The notes beneath the pieces are model-generated. The model did no database searches. It was given only the letters and a program-made list of their open reading frames with translations, and was not told the DNA's origin. The translations under genes and the position numbers were made by a program. A stretch of DNA of 43,674 bases from JBIOJM01 sp044450785. Its GTDB lineage: Bacteria; Planctomycetota; Planctomycetia; Isosphaerales; Isosphaeraceae. The DNA lies in contig JBIOJM010000045.1 of NCBI GenBank assembly GCA_044450785.1, forward strand, positions 1 through 43,674, written 5' to 3'. Shown one piece after another: positions 24,363 to 31,806 of the stretch. Numbering within the stretch: the stretch's first letter is position 1; every line of letters begins with the position of its first letter.

Positions 24363-26687
24363 TCACTTCCCGTGGGCCAGCTCGACGTCCAGTCGGACGA
24401 ATGACGGATGTCGGCGCAGGCCGGCCAGGGCCACATCCGCTCGAATATGCGTCGACCAGAAGGCCCGACGCTCTTCGGCGGGGAGCAAGCTCAAAGCCTG
24501 CTCGATCAACTCCACCGCGCGCGGCCGGTAGGGGCCGGGGCACTGGGCGTAAATCCGCGCGGTATTGTAGAGCAACCGCGGTGACGCCGGCCCATGGCGG
24601 AGTGCTTCCGCGGCGTCCTGGACGGCCTCGCGGTGTCGACCCAGCCTGGCGCGCACGAAACCCCGCCCGCTGTAAGCGTCGCCGTTCTTGGGATCGAGCT
24701 CGATCGCCAGCTCGAAGTCGCGCAGCGCCAGCTTGGGCGCGTCGACGACCAGGTGCGTCCAGCCCCGATACGCCTGCACGGCCGAGGTGGGGTGCAGCTC
24801 GAGCGCCTTCGTGAAATCCTCAATGGCGCCCGGATACTGCCCCAGCTCCGCCCGCGCCAGGCCGCGGCCTCGATAGACCGACTCCAGCGGTTTCCCCGTC
24901 TCCAGGTAGCGATCGAACGCCTTGATGACTTCCACGAAACGACCCAGCCGGAACAAGGTCTCCGCTCGCAGGCGCTGCGCCAGTGAATGGTCTTTCTGAA
25001 GCGCCAAAGCCGCGTCGAATGAACCCAACGCTTCCGAGTGCTTCCCGCCGGAGAGCAACAGCCGGCCACGTTCGACCTGGTCGTCGACCTGATACGGGCT
25101 GTTCGTGTTCTCGCGCTCGATCGCCCGGTCGAAGTCACCGAGAGCCAGCGCCGGTTCCTTGCGTTCCAGGTAGAGCCGGGCCCGCAGGCGATAGAGGTGG
25201 GCCAGCCCCGGTTCGAGCTGGACGGCGCGATGCAACTGTTCGAGCGCCAGGTCCAGCTTGTCCAGCCGCCGGTAAGCTTGCGCCAGGTTGACATAGGCCT
25301 GGTACGCGTTCGGCTTCTGCACGATCGCCGCTTTGAGGTCGACGATCGCGTCCTCGAATCGCTCCTGCCTGATTCGCAGGACCCCGCGATTGACCGAGAG
25401 CACATAGCGGGCGTTGTCATCGAGCGGCATTTGCGAGGCCTTCTGGAAGTCGGAATCCGCCGCGCCCCACGCCTGCAGTTCCTCTTGAGCAAAGCCACGC
25501 AGCAGATAAAGCCACACAAAATCGGAGCGCTGAGCCAGACACGCGCTGAGCAAGGTCCGGGCCTCGGCGGGCCTGCCCTGGCGCAGCAGGCAAATCGCAT
25601 TGAGATACTGCGCCCAGAAATGGCCTGGCTTCCGCTCGAGCACCTGATCGAATTCCTTGATCGCCTCGCCGAATTTCTCGCGACGATATAACTCATCCGC
25701 CATCAGGAAGTGATCGAGAACCTGGTCAAGAGCAGCGCCCTGGGCCGCCTGCTCGGCTTGCGTTGCTTCCGCCCGATCGCCGAGCATGTTCAGGTAGCGC
25801 GCCCGTCGCAGGTGAATCGCCCGGGAGGGTGCTCCGAGCCGCAGGGCCTGTTCGAGGAAACTCAGGGCTTTACGCAGGTATTGTTCCTTCTCGGGCGGCT
25901 TTCGGTCGGACGCCGACTGTGCCTCCGTCTCGGCAAGTATCAGCAGAAGCTGAGAGCAATCTCCCAGGATCTCGGCTTTCTGGGGATCGCTCAGGTAGTC
26001 ATCGAGTCCTGGGCGAGCCTCCGCCCCCGCCAAGACGCCATAGACCGCCAGGGCGTGCTGGACCGAGGTGCGCGCGGCTTCCAGGTTGGCGGCCAGATCC
26101 ATGCCCGTGTACAGAGTGCCGAGGAACTGGGCTTCGTCGCGTATCGTGACGAATTTCTGGAAGCGGGCCTGAGACGCCCGCCGGTCGGCCTCGACCAGCA
26201 GTTCCTGCTCGACCTTTTTCAGGAGCGCCTGGACGGGCTCCCGCACGTCCTCGACGCGCGCCTCGCTGCCAATGGTCGTCAGTGCTTTCTCCAGGTCGAG
26301 CCGTGCACTCGACCAATCGCTGGCGGCCACGGCCACCCGTGCACTGTCGAACAGCTTCCGCCCCTCTTGCTCCACGTGCGACAGACGCTGCTCCTCGACC
26401 GCGGCGTGCTCCCGCTGCCGGGCCCGACGTTCTTCGGCCAATGCCACGTCCAGCTTGCCACGCAATGACACATTGTGCCAGACGATGAACAACACCATGG
26501 AGACGACAGCCAGTGCACTGACTCCCAAGAGCGCCACGATGGCTGGGCGGCGTTTGCCCCACTTCCAGGCACGCTCCCAGGCCGGCGTCGGCCGCGCGAG
26601 AATCGGGTCACCCTCCACGAACCGCGCAGGTCTTCCGCCAGCTCGACGGCACTGGTAAACCGCCGGGCCGGGTCCTTCTCCAGACAT
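24363..26687 (-). CDS. TPR region of a Ser/Thr kinase gene (downstream part of a frameshifted gene)
   Basis: The genuine reading begins near residue 22 of this frame, at RFVEGDPILARPTPAWERAW, which normally follows directly on the kinase fold in planctomycete kinases. The first 21 residues are out-of-frame kinase codons. A membrane helix (IVALLGVSALAVVSMVLFIV, about 49-68) is followed by a coiled coil (about 75-115). At least ten tetratricopeptide repeats then run from about 330 to 745, for example AYRRLDKLDLALEQLHRAVQ and DAYSGRGFVRARLGRHREAV. The TPRs would face outward of the membrane and bind proteins. The stop at 24363 is 3 bases before the FG-GAP start, indicating coupling. The kinase half is the overlapping feature at 26279-28105. 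Confidence 0.75.
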   Translation of the reverse strand: MSGEGPGPAVYQCRRAGGRPARFVEGDPILARPTPAWERAWKWGKRRPAIVALLGVSALAVVSMVLFIVWHNVSLRGKLDVALAEERRARQREHAAVEEQRLSHVEQEGRKLFDSARVAVAASDWSSARLDLEKALTTIGSEARVEDVREPVQALLKKVEQELLVEADRRASQARFQKFVTIRDEAQFLGTLYTGMDLAANLEAARTSVQHALAVYGVLAGAEARPGLDDYLSDPQKAEILGDCSQLLLILAETEAQSASDRKPPEKEQYLRKALSFLEQALRLGAPSRAIHLRRARYLNMLGDRAEATQAEQAAQGAALDQVLDHFLMADELYRREKFGEAIKEFDQVLERKPGHFWAQYLNAICLLRQGRPAEARTLLSACLAQRSDFVWLYLLRGFAQEELQAWGAADSDFQKASQMPLDDNARYVLSVNRGVLRIRQERFEDAIVDLKAAIVQKPNAYQAYVNLAQAYRRLDKLDLALEQLHRAVQLEPGLAHLYRLRARLYLERKEPALALGDFDRAIERENTNSPYQVDDQVERGRLLLSGGKHSEALGSFDAALALQKDHSLAQRLRAETLFRLGRFVEVIKAFDRYLETGKPLESVYRGRGLARAELGQYPGAIEDFTKALELHPTSAVQAYRGWTHLVVDAPKLALRDFELAIELDPKNGDAYSGRGFVRARLGRHREAVQDAAEALRHGPASPRLLYNTARIYAQCPGPYRPRAVELIEQALSLLPAEERRAFWSTHIRADVALAGLRRHPSFVRLDVELAHGK

Positions 26688-28105
26688 TTCAGGCAGATCG
26701 TCTCCAGGTCATACGGGACTCGCGGCTCCAACTGGCGCGGCGGGACCGGCTCCTGCTCGACGACCTGACGGACCGTGTCGATCGGATTGCCCGCCTTGAA
26801 CGGCGGACGACCCACCAGCAGCTCGTAGAGGATCGCTCCGAGGGAATAGATGTCGGCGGCCGGGCCAACCTCCCGGTTTTTCCCGCCCGCCTGTTCCGGC
26901 GCCATGTAACTGGGGGTGCCGAGGATGGCGCCGCTCTGCGTTTGGCTGGAGTCGTCGCCCACTCGCTTGGCCAGGCCGAAATCGGCGATCTTGGGCATCG
27001 TGGTCCGGGACCAATGATCCGCCGGAAGAGACGACGAATCGAGTTCCCGGTTCCGGATCACGGACGACTGGCTGCCGAGCTTGGCCAGGAGAATATTCGA
27101 CGGTTTGAGGTCGCGATGAACGATGCCGCGCTGGTGGGCGACCTCCATGGCTCGCGCCAGCGTCTCCACGAACCGGGCGGCCCCCCGAGGACTCGTTGGA
27201 CTCTCAGCGATCCGCTTGTCGAGGCTCCCTCCTTCCACGAACTCCAACGAAAAATAGGGCCGGCCTTCGTGCTCGCCGGTCTCGAAAATCTGCACGATGT
27301 TCGGATGAAGCAGCTTGGCAACGGCTTCCGCCTCGGCGCGGAACCGCGCCAGGCCCACCTGACCAACATGCGATCCCGCCAGGACCATCTTCAGGGCGAC
27401 CAGACGTTGCAACCGGCGGTGCCTCGCCTTGTAGACGACCCCCATGCCGCCCCGGCCGAGTTCTTCAAGGATGTCATAACCCGGCACCGTCACGCCCTCG
27501 AGCGTGGCTGCACCGGATGACGATCCATCCGTCGCCTCGCGCCGGGTGGCCACAGTCGCTGCGTCGGCTGCAACGGTCTGCCTTGAGTCTTCCCCAGACA
27601 GAATGAAGCACGTCTCGTCCGAATCGCTTTTTTCCTCTGAGTTCGCGACTTGTGGATCAGAGGGCTGGAAGGACACGCCGTTCTCGGCTGCCCCGATTGG
27701 CAGGCACACCGTGGCATCGCCGGCTCCCTGCGCCGCGCCGCCGTCGCTCACCCGAAAAACATCCATGGCGTCCGCGGACGGAATCACCCGCAGCGCAGGA
27801 TTGACGGCCTGATCGGCCAGGGTATTTCGGTTCTCGTCCCCGGCCTCGGGCCCGGCCACGTTGTTGCTCATCCGGCCGACTTCCATGGTGTCGCCGGACG
27901 GAATCACCCGCCGAGCGGGATCCACGGCTTGATCGGCCAGTGTATTCTGGATCCTGTCCCCGGCCTCGAGCCCGGCCACGATTGCCCGGCAAGCTTCACA
28001 CTCCTCGACATGCGCTCGCACCGACTCCGCCTCGAGCGTGCTTACCGGCGCGCGGAAAAACAGCCGCAGGTGCAACTGATCAGGACAAGGGGATCTTGGG
28101 CCCAT
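26279..28105 (-). CDS. Membrane Ser/Thr protein kinase, kinase half (frameshifted at about 26625)
   Basis: ATG 28105 is preferred to 28174 because it aligns with the usual start of such kinases, just before the zinc-finger-like leader (HVEECEACRAIV, about 32-43). A long acidic linker follows (about 45-205) with two copies of a 40-residue unit. The kinase fold spans about 210-490. It has the glycine loop ELGRGGMGVVYKA, ATP-binding Lys239 (VALKMVL), HRD with catalytic Asp332, DFG with Asp375, and APE in MAPEQAGG. All catalytic residues are present. From about 493 the frame becomes Arg/Ser/Trp-rich and non-native; the true continuation (membrane helix and TPRs) lies in the overlapping frame. It probably phosphorylates envelope or regulatory proteins. 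Substrate unknown. Confidence 0.8.
   Translation of the reverse strand: MGPRSPCPDQLHLRLFFRAPVSTLEAESVRAHVEECEACRAIVAGLEAGDRIQNTLADQAVDPARRVIPSGDTMEVGRMSNNVAGPEAGDENRNTLADQAVNPALRVIPSADAMDVFRVSDGGAAQGAGDATVCLPIGAAENGVSFQPSDPQVANSEEKSDSDETCFILSGEDSRQTVAADAATVATRREATDGSSSGAATLEGVTVPGYDILEELGRGGMGVVYKARHRRLQRLVALKMVLAGSHVGQVGLARFRAEAEAVAKLLHPNIVQIFETGEHEGRPYFSLEFVEGGSLDKRIAESPTSPRGAARFVETLARAMEVAHQRGIVHRDLKPSNILLAKLGSQSSVIRNRELDSSSLPADHWSRTTMPKIADFGLAKRVGDDSSQTQSGAILGTPSYMAPEQAGGKNREVGPAADIYSLGAILYELLVGRPPFKAGNPIDTVRQVVEQEPVPPRQLEPRVPYDLETICLKCLEKDPARRFTSAVELAEDLRGSWRVTRFSRGRRRPGSVPGSGANAAQPSWRSWESVHWLSSPWCCSSSGTMCHCVASWTWHWPKNVGPGSGSTPRSRSSVCRTWSKRGGSCSTVHGWPWPPAIGRVHGSTWRKH
26622..26628 (-). 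other. Apparent one-base deletion joining kinase and TPR frames
   Basis: On the minus strand GACCTGCGCGGTTCGTGG reads D-L-R-G-S-W in the kinase frame. The family expects D-L-R-R-F-V. One extra C (GCGC-C-GG) would give DLRRFVEGDPILARP and restore a single frame of 1248 codons from ATG 28105 to TGA 24363. Whether this is a true mutation or an error in a GC-rich stretch cannot be decided from one sequence. Confidence 0.75.
27742..27981 (-). repeat. 120-base tandem duplication in the kinase linker
   Basis: Two consecutive 120-base units encode related 40-residue segments, each with NTLADQAV, RVIPS and a following acidic Met-Glu/Asp-Val. The offset is exactly 120 bases (for example GAATCACCCG at 27781 and 27901). 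It keeps frame and lies between the zinc-finger leader and the kinase fold. Confidence 0.8.
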
Positions 28106-28514
28106 GGTGTTGAATTCCGACCCACTCTCGGTCCCATGAATACTCCACAGACACCTTCGTCTTCGCGACCGCATGGATTACTGACACATCAATAATGATA
28201 ATCGGAACCGTTGCGATTCAACAGCGACCGTTCTTTACACGCGTTCGCAACGGCCCAGTTCACGGTTCTTGGATCTGAAGCAACATGGTCAATATCAAAG
28301 AGGTTATCGCAAGAAAGGAAGTCCAGTGATATCAACTCGGGTCGTCAGATTCCACCTCCGGCGATTCATCCGCAATTCTGGAGTATGACACATGAACTGG
28401 GGGCGGGCACCGATGCCCGGCTGGGATGCAGGGATGCACGGCATCCTGCAAGAGTCGCCTTGAAACTTACCGTTAACGGTACTAATATGGCCTGAAGAGG
28501 CGGTCGAGGAGACG
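28106..28514. other. Intergenic region between divergent genes
   Basis: About 400 bases separate the minus-strand kinase from the plus-strand BrnT-like fragment. It is AT-richer than the surrounding genes and should hold promoters for both directions. A 94-residue frame at 28211-28495 shows no family and is not called. No operator or terminator is convincing. Confidence 0.4.
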
Positions 28515-28679
28515 ATGAAACACCACGGCGACTTCGAGCGGGATCCCCAAAAATCAAAGACCAATCAAACAAAACACGGCGTGTCTTTCGAGGACGCCAA
28601 GGCAGTGCTCGAAGACGACCAGGCTGAACTCTACCATGTGGAGACATTATGCCCAAGCAATCGAAGGCAGGTAAAATGA
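28515..28679 (+). pseudogene. Truncated BrnT-like toxin
   Basis: The 54-residue frame reads GDFERDPQKSKTNQTKHGVSFEDAKAVLEDD in two adjacent blocks. This matches the first half of BrnT-family RelE-fold ribonucleases (F-x-W/R-D-P-x-K ... K-H-G-V-S-F-E-E-A). BrnT toxins are usually about 90 residues. Here the second half, with the core strands and active-site residues, is absent and the frame runs into the next gene, which starts at 28649 inside it. GAGGAG lies 4 bases before ATG 28515. It is almost certainly inactive as a nuclease. It overlaps and probably co-transcribes with the antitoxin-like gene. Confidence 0.55.
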
Positions 28680-29077
28680 TCCACATCGCGGCAGACGGTG
28701 GCCACGCGAGGACGGCGCAAGACTTGGCTCGCCTCAGAGAAACGATGCGCCGTCCTGTCCGAACGGACGATATACCCGAGTTGAAAGGGACTGAAGCACC
28801 GGTGTGCCGCGATGCGTACGGCAATCTGCCAAGACGGCAGCTTGGGCGGGTTTGCCGGGCCATTTTGGAATCGCTCGACGATCGCGGTATGACGCGATAC
28901 GAGTTGTGGAAGAAAGCCCGTGCCCATTGTGGCACCCTGTCCCGATCGGCGGTTTACGAGTACCTGAGGGGCGTCCGAGACATCGGGATTGAGTATGCCG
29001 AAGCCTTGATGATGGCGGCAAATCTGAAAGTCGTCGGTCAAGGACGGCTTAAACCAAAAGGACCGAGCAGGCTCTAG
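28649..29077 (+). CDS. BrnA-like / HTH antitoxin-type protein
   Basis: The 142-residue product starts at ATG 28649 with a TGGAGA ribosome-binding site 5-6 bases upstream, inside the toxin remnant. The segment RRPVRTDDIPELKG (about 32-45) resembles the conserved D-x-S/D-D-I-P-E-L stretch of BrnA antitoxins. Residues about 65-135 look like a helix-turn-helix domain (MTRYELWKKARAHCG; SAVYEYLRGVRDIGIEYAEAL). A typical BrnA has a ribbon-helix-helix C-terminus, so the HTH arrangement is unusual. It may bind DNA near its own promoter or have been retained after loss of the toxin. Its assignment as an antitoxin rests on position and the short motif. Confidence 0.55.
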   Translation: MPKQSKAGKMIHIAADGGHARTAQDLARLRETMRRPVRTDDIPELKGTEAPVCRDAYGNLPRRQLGRVCRAILESLDDRGMTRYELWKKARAHCGTLSRSAVYEYLRGVRDIGIEYAEALMMAANLKVVGQGRLKPKGPSRL

Positions 29078-29175
29078 CCGGTCCGCCACCCATTTGACCG
29101 GACCTGTTACCCTGGCATACGTTCCAGTTTGAGGGCGTGACGGGCGTGCAAGGCTCTCCGACTCGCCTCTCATAC

Positions 29176-29242
29176 GGCAGACACTGAGGACTTAAAATCC
29201 TCTGGGGGTAACGCCGTGTGGGTTCGATTCCCACCGCCGGTA
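29176..29242 (+). repeat. tRNA-Leu(UAA) 3' fragment, copy 1
   Basis: The sequence matches the intact tRNA at 30461-30545 from GGCAGACAC (D-loop) through the anticodon arm GAGGA-CTTAAAA-TCCTC, the T-arm GTGGG-TTCGATT-CCCAC and the acceptor strand CGCCGGT. The 5' acceptor strand is absent and the variable arm is altered. Similarity continues a few bases past the 3' end (TATTGGACTTGCC). This is the pattern left by integration at a tRNA 3' end, or by tRNA gene decay. Confidence 0.85.
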
Positions 29243-29432
29243 TTGGACTTGCCCTGGTTTGTGCGGCACGCGACGGAGCAAACGGACGTGAGTCCGCAAG
29301 ATCACCCCGGTTGACGGCGCACAACGCCCCGCCCGCCCCATTGCCATCGGCGATGAAACCGGAGGCGCCCGTTACACGAACCGTCAAAGCGGGCAAGCCT
29401 GTTTGCGTGGACAAACCCTCGAAGCAATCCCC

Positions 29433-29504
29433 ACGACGAAGTTCGAGCGGGACTACGAGCGCCAGAAAAAACTCGGCAAGGATATGGGTATGCTCGAGGC
29501 GGTG
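29433..29504 (+). pseudogene. YafQ-like toxin fragment
   Basis: The frame reads TTKFERDYERQKKLGKDMGM followed by LEAV. This closely follows the N-terminal signature of YafQ/RelE-family mRNA interferases (F-x-R-D-Y-x-R-x-x-K-R/L-G-K-D). The remainder of a toxin of about 90 residues is missing, and the piece ends where the convergent Uma2 gene begins. No start codon or partner antitoxin is intact. Confidence 0.5.
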
Positions 29505-29508
29505 AGCC

Positions 29509-30201
29509 CTACGCGCCGGCTTTGGGAACGACCTCATCCCGTACCCATTGGCGCAGGCGTTCTTCCCACGCGACCAGGCTGCTCGAATCCTCGCTGAACA
29601 CCCACCGGGTGACATCCTCGGCCCGCACGGGTAAGAAACGGCTGCGCGGAACTGCGTGATACGTCCCATCGGGACCGAGCTGTTCGATCGACACTGCCTT
29701 ATTGCGTACGCGCCAGAATTCCGGCACTTGCAGCGCGGCGTAGATTCCCGGCCGATCGATCCTGGGCGGTGAGATATCGACCTCGGCGGCGAGGTCGGGG
29801 TTCGGATAAAGGTCGACGTCATCCGAGTGTGCCGCGGTTGCGGCTGCGGCCAGCTTGGCGGGATCGAAGTAATAACAGACATCGGACTCGATCGCACGCT
29901 TGAGCTTCTTCCGCTTCCAGGTCGTTGAGCCCATCGGTTGGCGCTCGACCTTCAGTTCGCTGGCGACGATCATGATGAACCAGTCAAGAAGCGACTTCTG
30001 CCGTTCGTGGAACGGCCCCAGAGTCATCATCTCGATGTCCTTACCGTCAAAGGCGACGCGGCAGTTTCTGCTCTCACCGATTTGCTCGACCAGGCTTTCA
30101 TAGTCGTCCCAGGTGACGTCGATGATGACGACGCGCTTGTCGGGCGGAACGCCGTCGAGCAGGTGCGTTGGCGGTGGCTTCAGGGTCTCGGTAACGGACA
30201 T
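29509..30201 (-). CDS. Uma2-family protein (PD-(D/E)XK-like fold)
   Basis: ATG 30201 is chosen over 30297 because GGGAG lies 7 bases upstream and the product then has normal Uma2 length (230 residues). Typical Uma2 phrases are VAFDGKDIEMMTLGPFHER (about 53-71) and the metal-site segment PNPDLAAEVDISPP (about 140-153), followed by PEFWRVRNKAVSIEQL. Uma2 (DUF820) proteins are endonuclease-like proteins greatly expanded in cyanobacteria and planctomycetes; their cellular role is not established. It stands alone between two tRNA-Leu copies. Its 3' end abuts the YafQ-like fragment. Confidence 0.85.
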   Translation of the reverse strand: MSVTETLKPPPTHLLDGVPPDKRVVIIDVTWDDYESLVEQIGESRNCRVAFDGKDIEMMTLGPFHERQKSLLDWFIMIVASELKVERQPMGSTTWKRKKLKRAIESDVCYYFDPAKLAAAATAAHSDDVDLYPNPDLAAEVDISPPRIDRPGIYAALQVPEFWRVRNKAVSIEQLGPDGTYHAVPRSRFLPVRAEDVTRWVFSEDSSSLVAWEERLRQWVRDEVVPKAGA

Positions 30202-30460
30202 GATCAAGGCTCCCTGATTCAGGTCACCGGAGCTCAGGACCGGCCGCCGCTCATGATGACGGGGGCGAGCTGCGGCGCGAATCCTCCTGGGAGTCAATAT
30301 ACGCCCAATCGGCTCGCCGGTACACCAGGCAATCGATCGGCCGTGGCGGCGGCCTTTCAGGCTGTCCCATGCCCCGGATGTTGTTCGCCGAGTTTGATTG
30401 GCGGCTGATCCGTGCGGTGAGTGGTGGTCCGATTCTCGGGGTGCGGTGGGTCCGAATCGT

Positions 30461-30545
30461 GCCGGCGTGGCGGAAAGGCAGACACTGAGGACTTAAAATC
30501 CTCTGGGGGGGAACCCCCGTGTGGGTTCGATTCCCACCGCCGGTA
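30461..30545 (+). tRNA. tRNA-Leu (anticodon UAA)
   Basis: Acceptor strand GCCGGCG (30461-30467) pairs with CGCCGGT (30538-30544), with one G-U pair at the end. The anticodon arm is GAGGA / CTTAAAA / TCCTC with anticodon TAA at 30494-30496. A long G/C variable arm (about 30504-30520) marks a class II tRNA. The T-arm is GTGGG-TTCGATT-CCCAC and the discriminator is A. CCA is not encoded. The D-loop is one base shorter than common. Antisense reading of this gene produces spurious peptide-like frames. Confidence 0.9.
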
Positions 30546-30922
30546 TTGAACTTACGACGGAAAGTGGACGGGCACTTGCCTAACGGATTTGGTGACACCT
30601 CCGGTGTCGCATTGGGGTGGCATTGGCCGTTTCGTTGACGTTGAATGGAGTTCCGTAAGGTGTCCCCGGAACCTGGCTTGTTTCACGGACAAGATCGTTT
30701 GGAAGGGAACTGGGAAGGAACCTGAGACGCAGCTAGATCAACAGCCGCCCATATCCGGGGCACAGGTTGGGCTCTTGGCGGCGACGCGGTCATCGCTCAT
30801 CGGAACCGGTCCGAGGCGGGCACTGCGGTCGCGCGGATCGATCCAGCCAGAGATGGAGCGACGCTAAGCCAGTGGACCGCCTCGTATCGGGGCCATCGGA
30901 TTGGGCCGTTGTCAGACTCACG
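30546..30922. other. Intergenic region after tRNA-Leu, no gene seen
   Basis: Short frames are present (for example 30589-30867), but none has a recognisable family. This stretch and the coding-like remnant that follows form the 5' flank of the sigma factor operon. Confidence 0.4.
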
Positions 30923-31144
30923 TCAATCCTCGAGCGTCTGGACATCCACCGGACCACGAAGCTTCGCCACCACTTCTTCGCGCAGACGTTTCAACTCCTC
31001 GATCGACGGACGTGCGCGTCCCAAACTTGAAACTTTGCGGGCCTGCGTGAAAACTGGGCAGGTACGGCCGTCGACGGGGCCGGTCACCGCAAACGTTGGT
31101 GCGCCGTGGAGAATCTTTGTGAGGTTTTCTTCCCTGCGTTGTGT
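30923..31144 (-). pseudogene. Orphan coding-like remnant
   Basis: The minus strand is open for 73 codons up to TGA at 30923 without an in-frame start. It has strongly coding-like phrasing: FAVTGPVDGRTCPVFTQARK, then RARPSIEELKRLREEVVAKL and DVQTLED. An ATG at 31148 is in another frame. The family is not recognised. The clear amphipathic helix and GC-rich third positions suggest the 3' end of a real gene that lost its start. Confidence 0.35.
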
Positions 31145-31178
31145 TCATTGAACAGATTTCCGTGAAAAAGGGGATGGG

Positions 31179-31790
31179 ATGGACGAGGTGCCGGACACTC
31201 GACCGAGCCTGCTGGTCCGCCTGTGCGACCCCAAGGACGACCGCGCCTGGACCGAATTCACGGCGATTTACTCTCCGCTGATTTACCGATTAGCGTGCCG
31301 GAAGGGGTTTCAGGACGCCGATGCCGAGGATCTCGTCCAGGAGGTCCTCCGCGCGGTCGCTTCCGCCGTGGACCGCTGGGAACCCGATCCATGTAAAGGG
31401 CCCTTTCGCAACTGGCTATTCCGAATCGCGCGGAACATGATGCTGAACCTCGTCGCGAGCCAGCGCCGGCATCTGCGGGGCACGGGCTCGGACGAAATCC
31501 AATCGCTCCTCGAAGCCCGGCCTTCCCCGTCCCCCGCGGACACCGCGCTTTTTGAGACCGAATATAAGCGTCAACTCTTCCGGTGGGCCGCTGAACGGGT
31601 CAGCGGCGAGTTTCGGGGGACCACCTGGGCGGCCTTCTGGGAGACCGGGGTCGAGGGCAAGAAGGCGCAAGTCGTCGCCGCTACTCTCGGGATGAGCATC
31701 GGCGCAGTGTACATGGCCAAGAGCCGGGTTGTGGCCCGGATCAGGCAGGTGATCGAACAGGTCGAGGGCGAGTGGCCCGGACTGGAATAG
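31179..31790 (+). CDS. ECF-type RNA polymerase sigma factor
   Basis: The 203-residue product has sigma region 2 (about 20-95: DADAEDLVQEVLRAVASAVD and FRNWLFRIARNMMLNLV). It also has sigma region 4 with an HTH (about 140-190: KKAQVVAATLGMSIGAVYMAKSR split over two blocks). It lacks a long region 3, as in ECF sigma factors. AAGGGGATGGG immediately precedes ATG 31179. It starts a gene pair with the zinc-finger kinase 16 bases downstream. This pairing is typical of the planctomycete ECF groups linked to Ser/Thr kinases, where the kinase protein is thought to control the sigma factor. Its own promoter is not evident. Confidence 0.9.
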   Translation: MDEVPDTRPSLLVRLCDPKDDRAWTEFTAIYSPLIYRLACRKGFQDADAEDLVQEVLRAVASAVDRWEPDPCKGPFRNWLFRIARNMMLNLVASQRRHLRGTGSDEIQSLLEARPSPSPADTALFETEYKRQLFRWAAERVSGEFRGTTWAAFWETGVEGKKAQVVAATLGMSIGAVYMAKSRVVARIRQVIEQVEGEWPGLE

Positions 31791-31806
31791 GAATAGGGAG
31801 CACGCC

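Noticed and set aside
28211..28495. 94-codon plus-strand frame before the BrnT-like fragment
   Set aside because: No domain, no ribosome-binding site, and irregular composition.
29049..29897. Minus-strand frame with a segment resembling database proteins (GIEPTRRYPQRILSPQCLP)
   Set aside because: The segment is antisense tRNA-Leu sequence, a well-known source of spurious protein predictions. The same occurs at 30251-30598 and 39288-41018.
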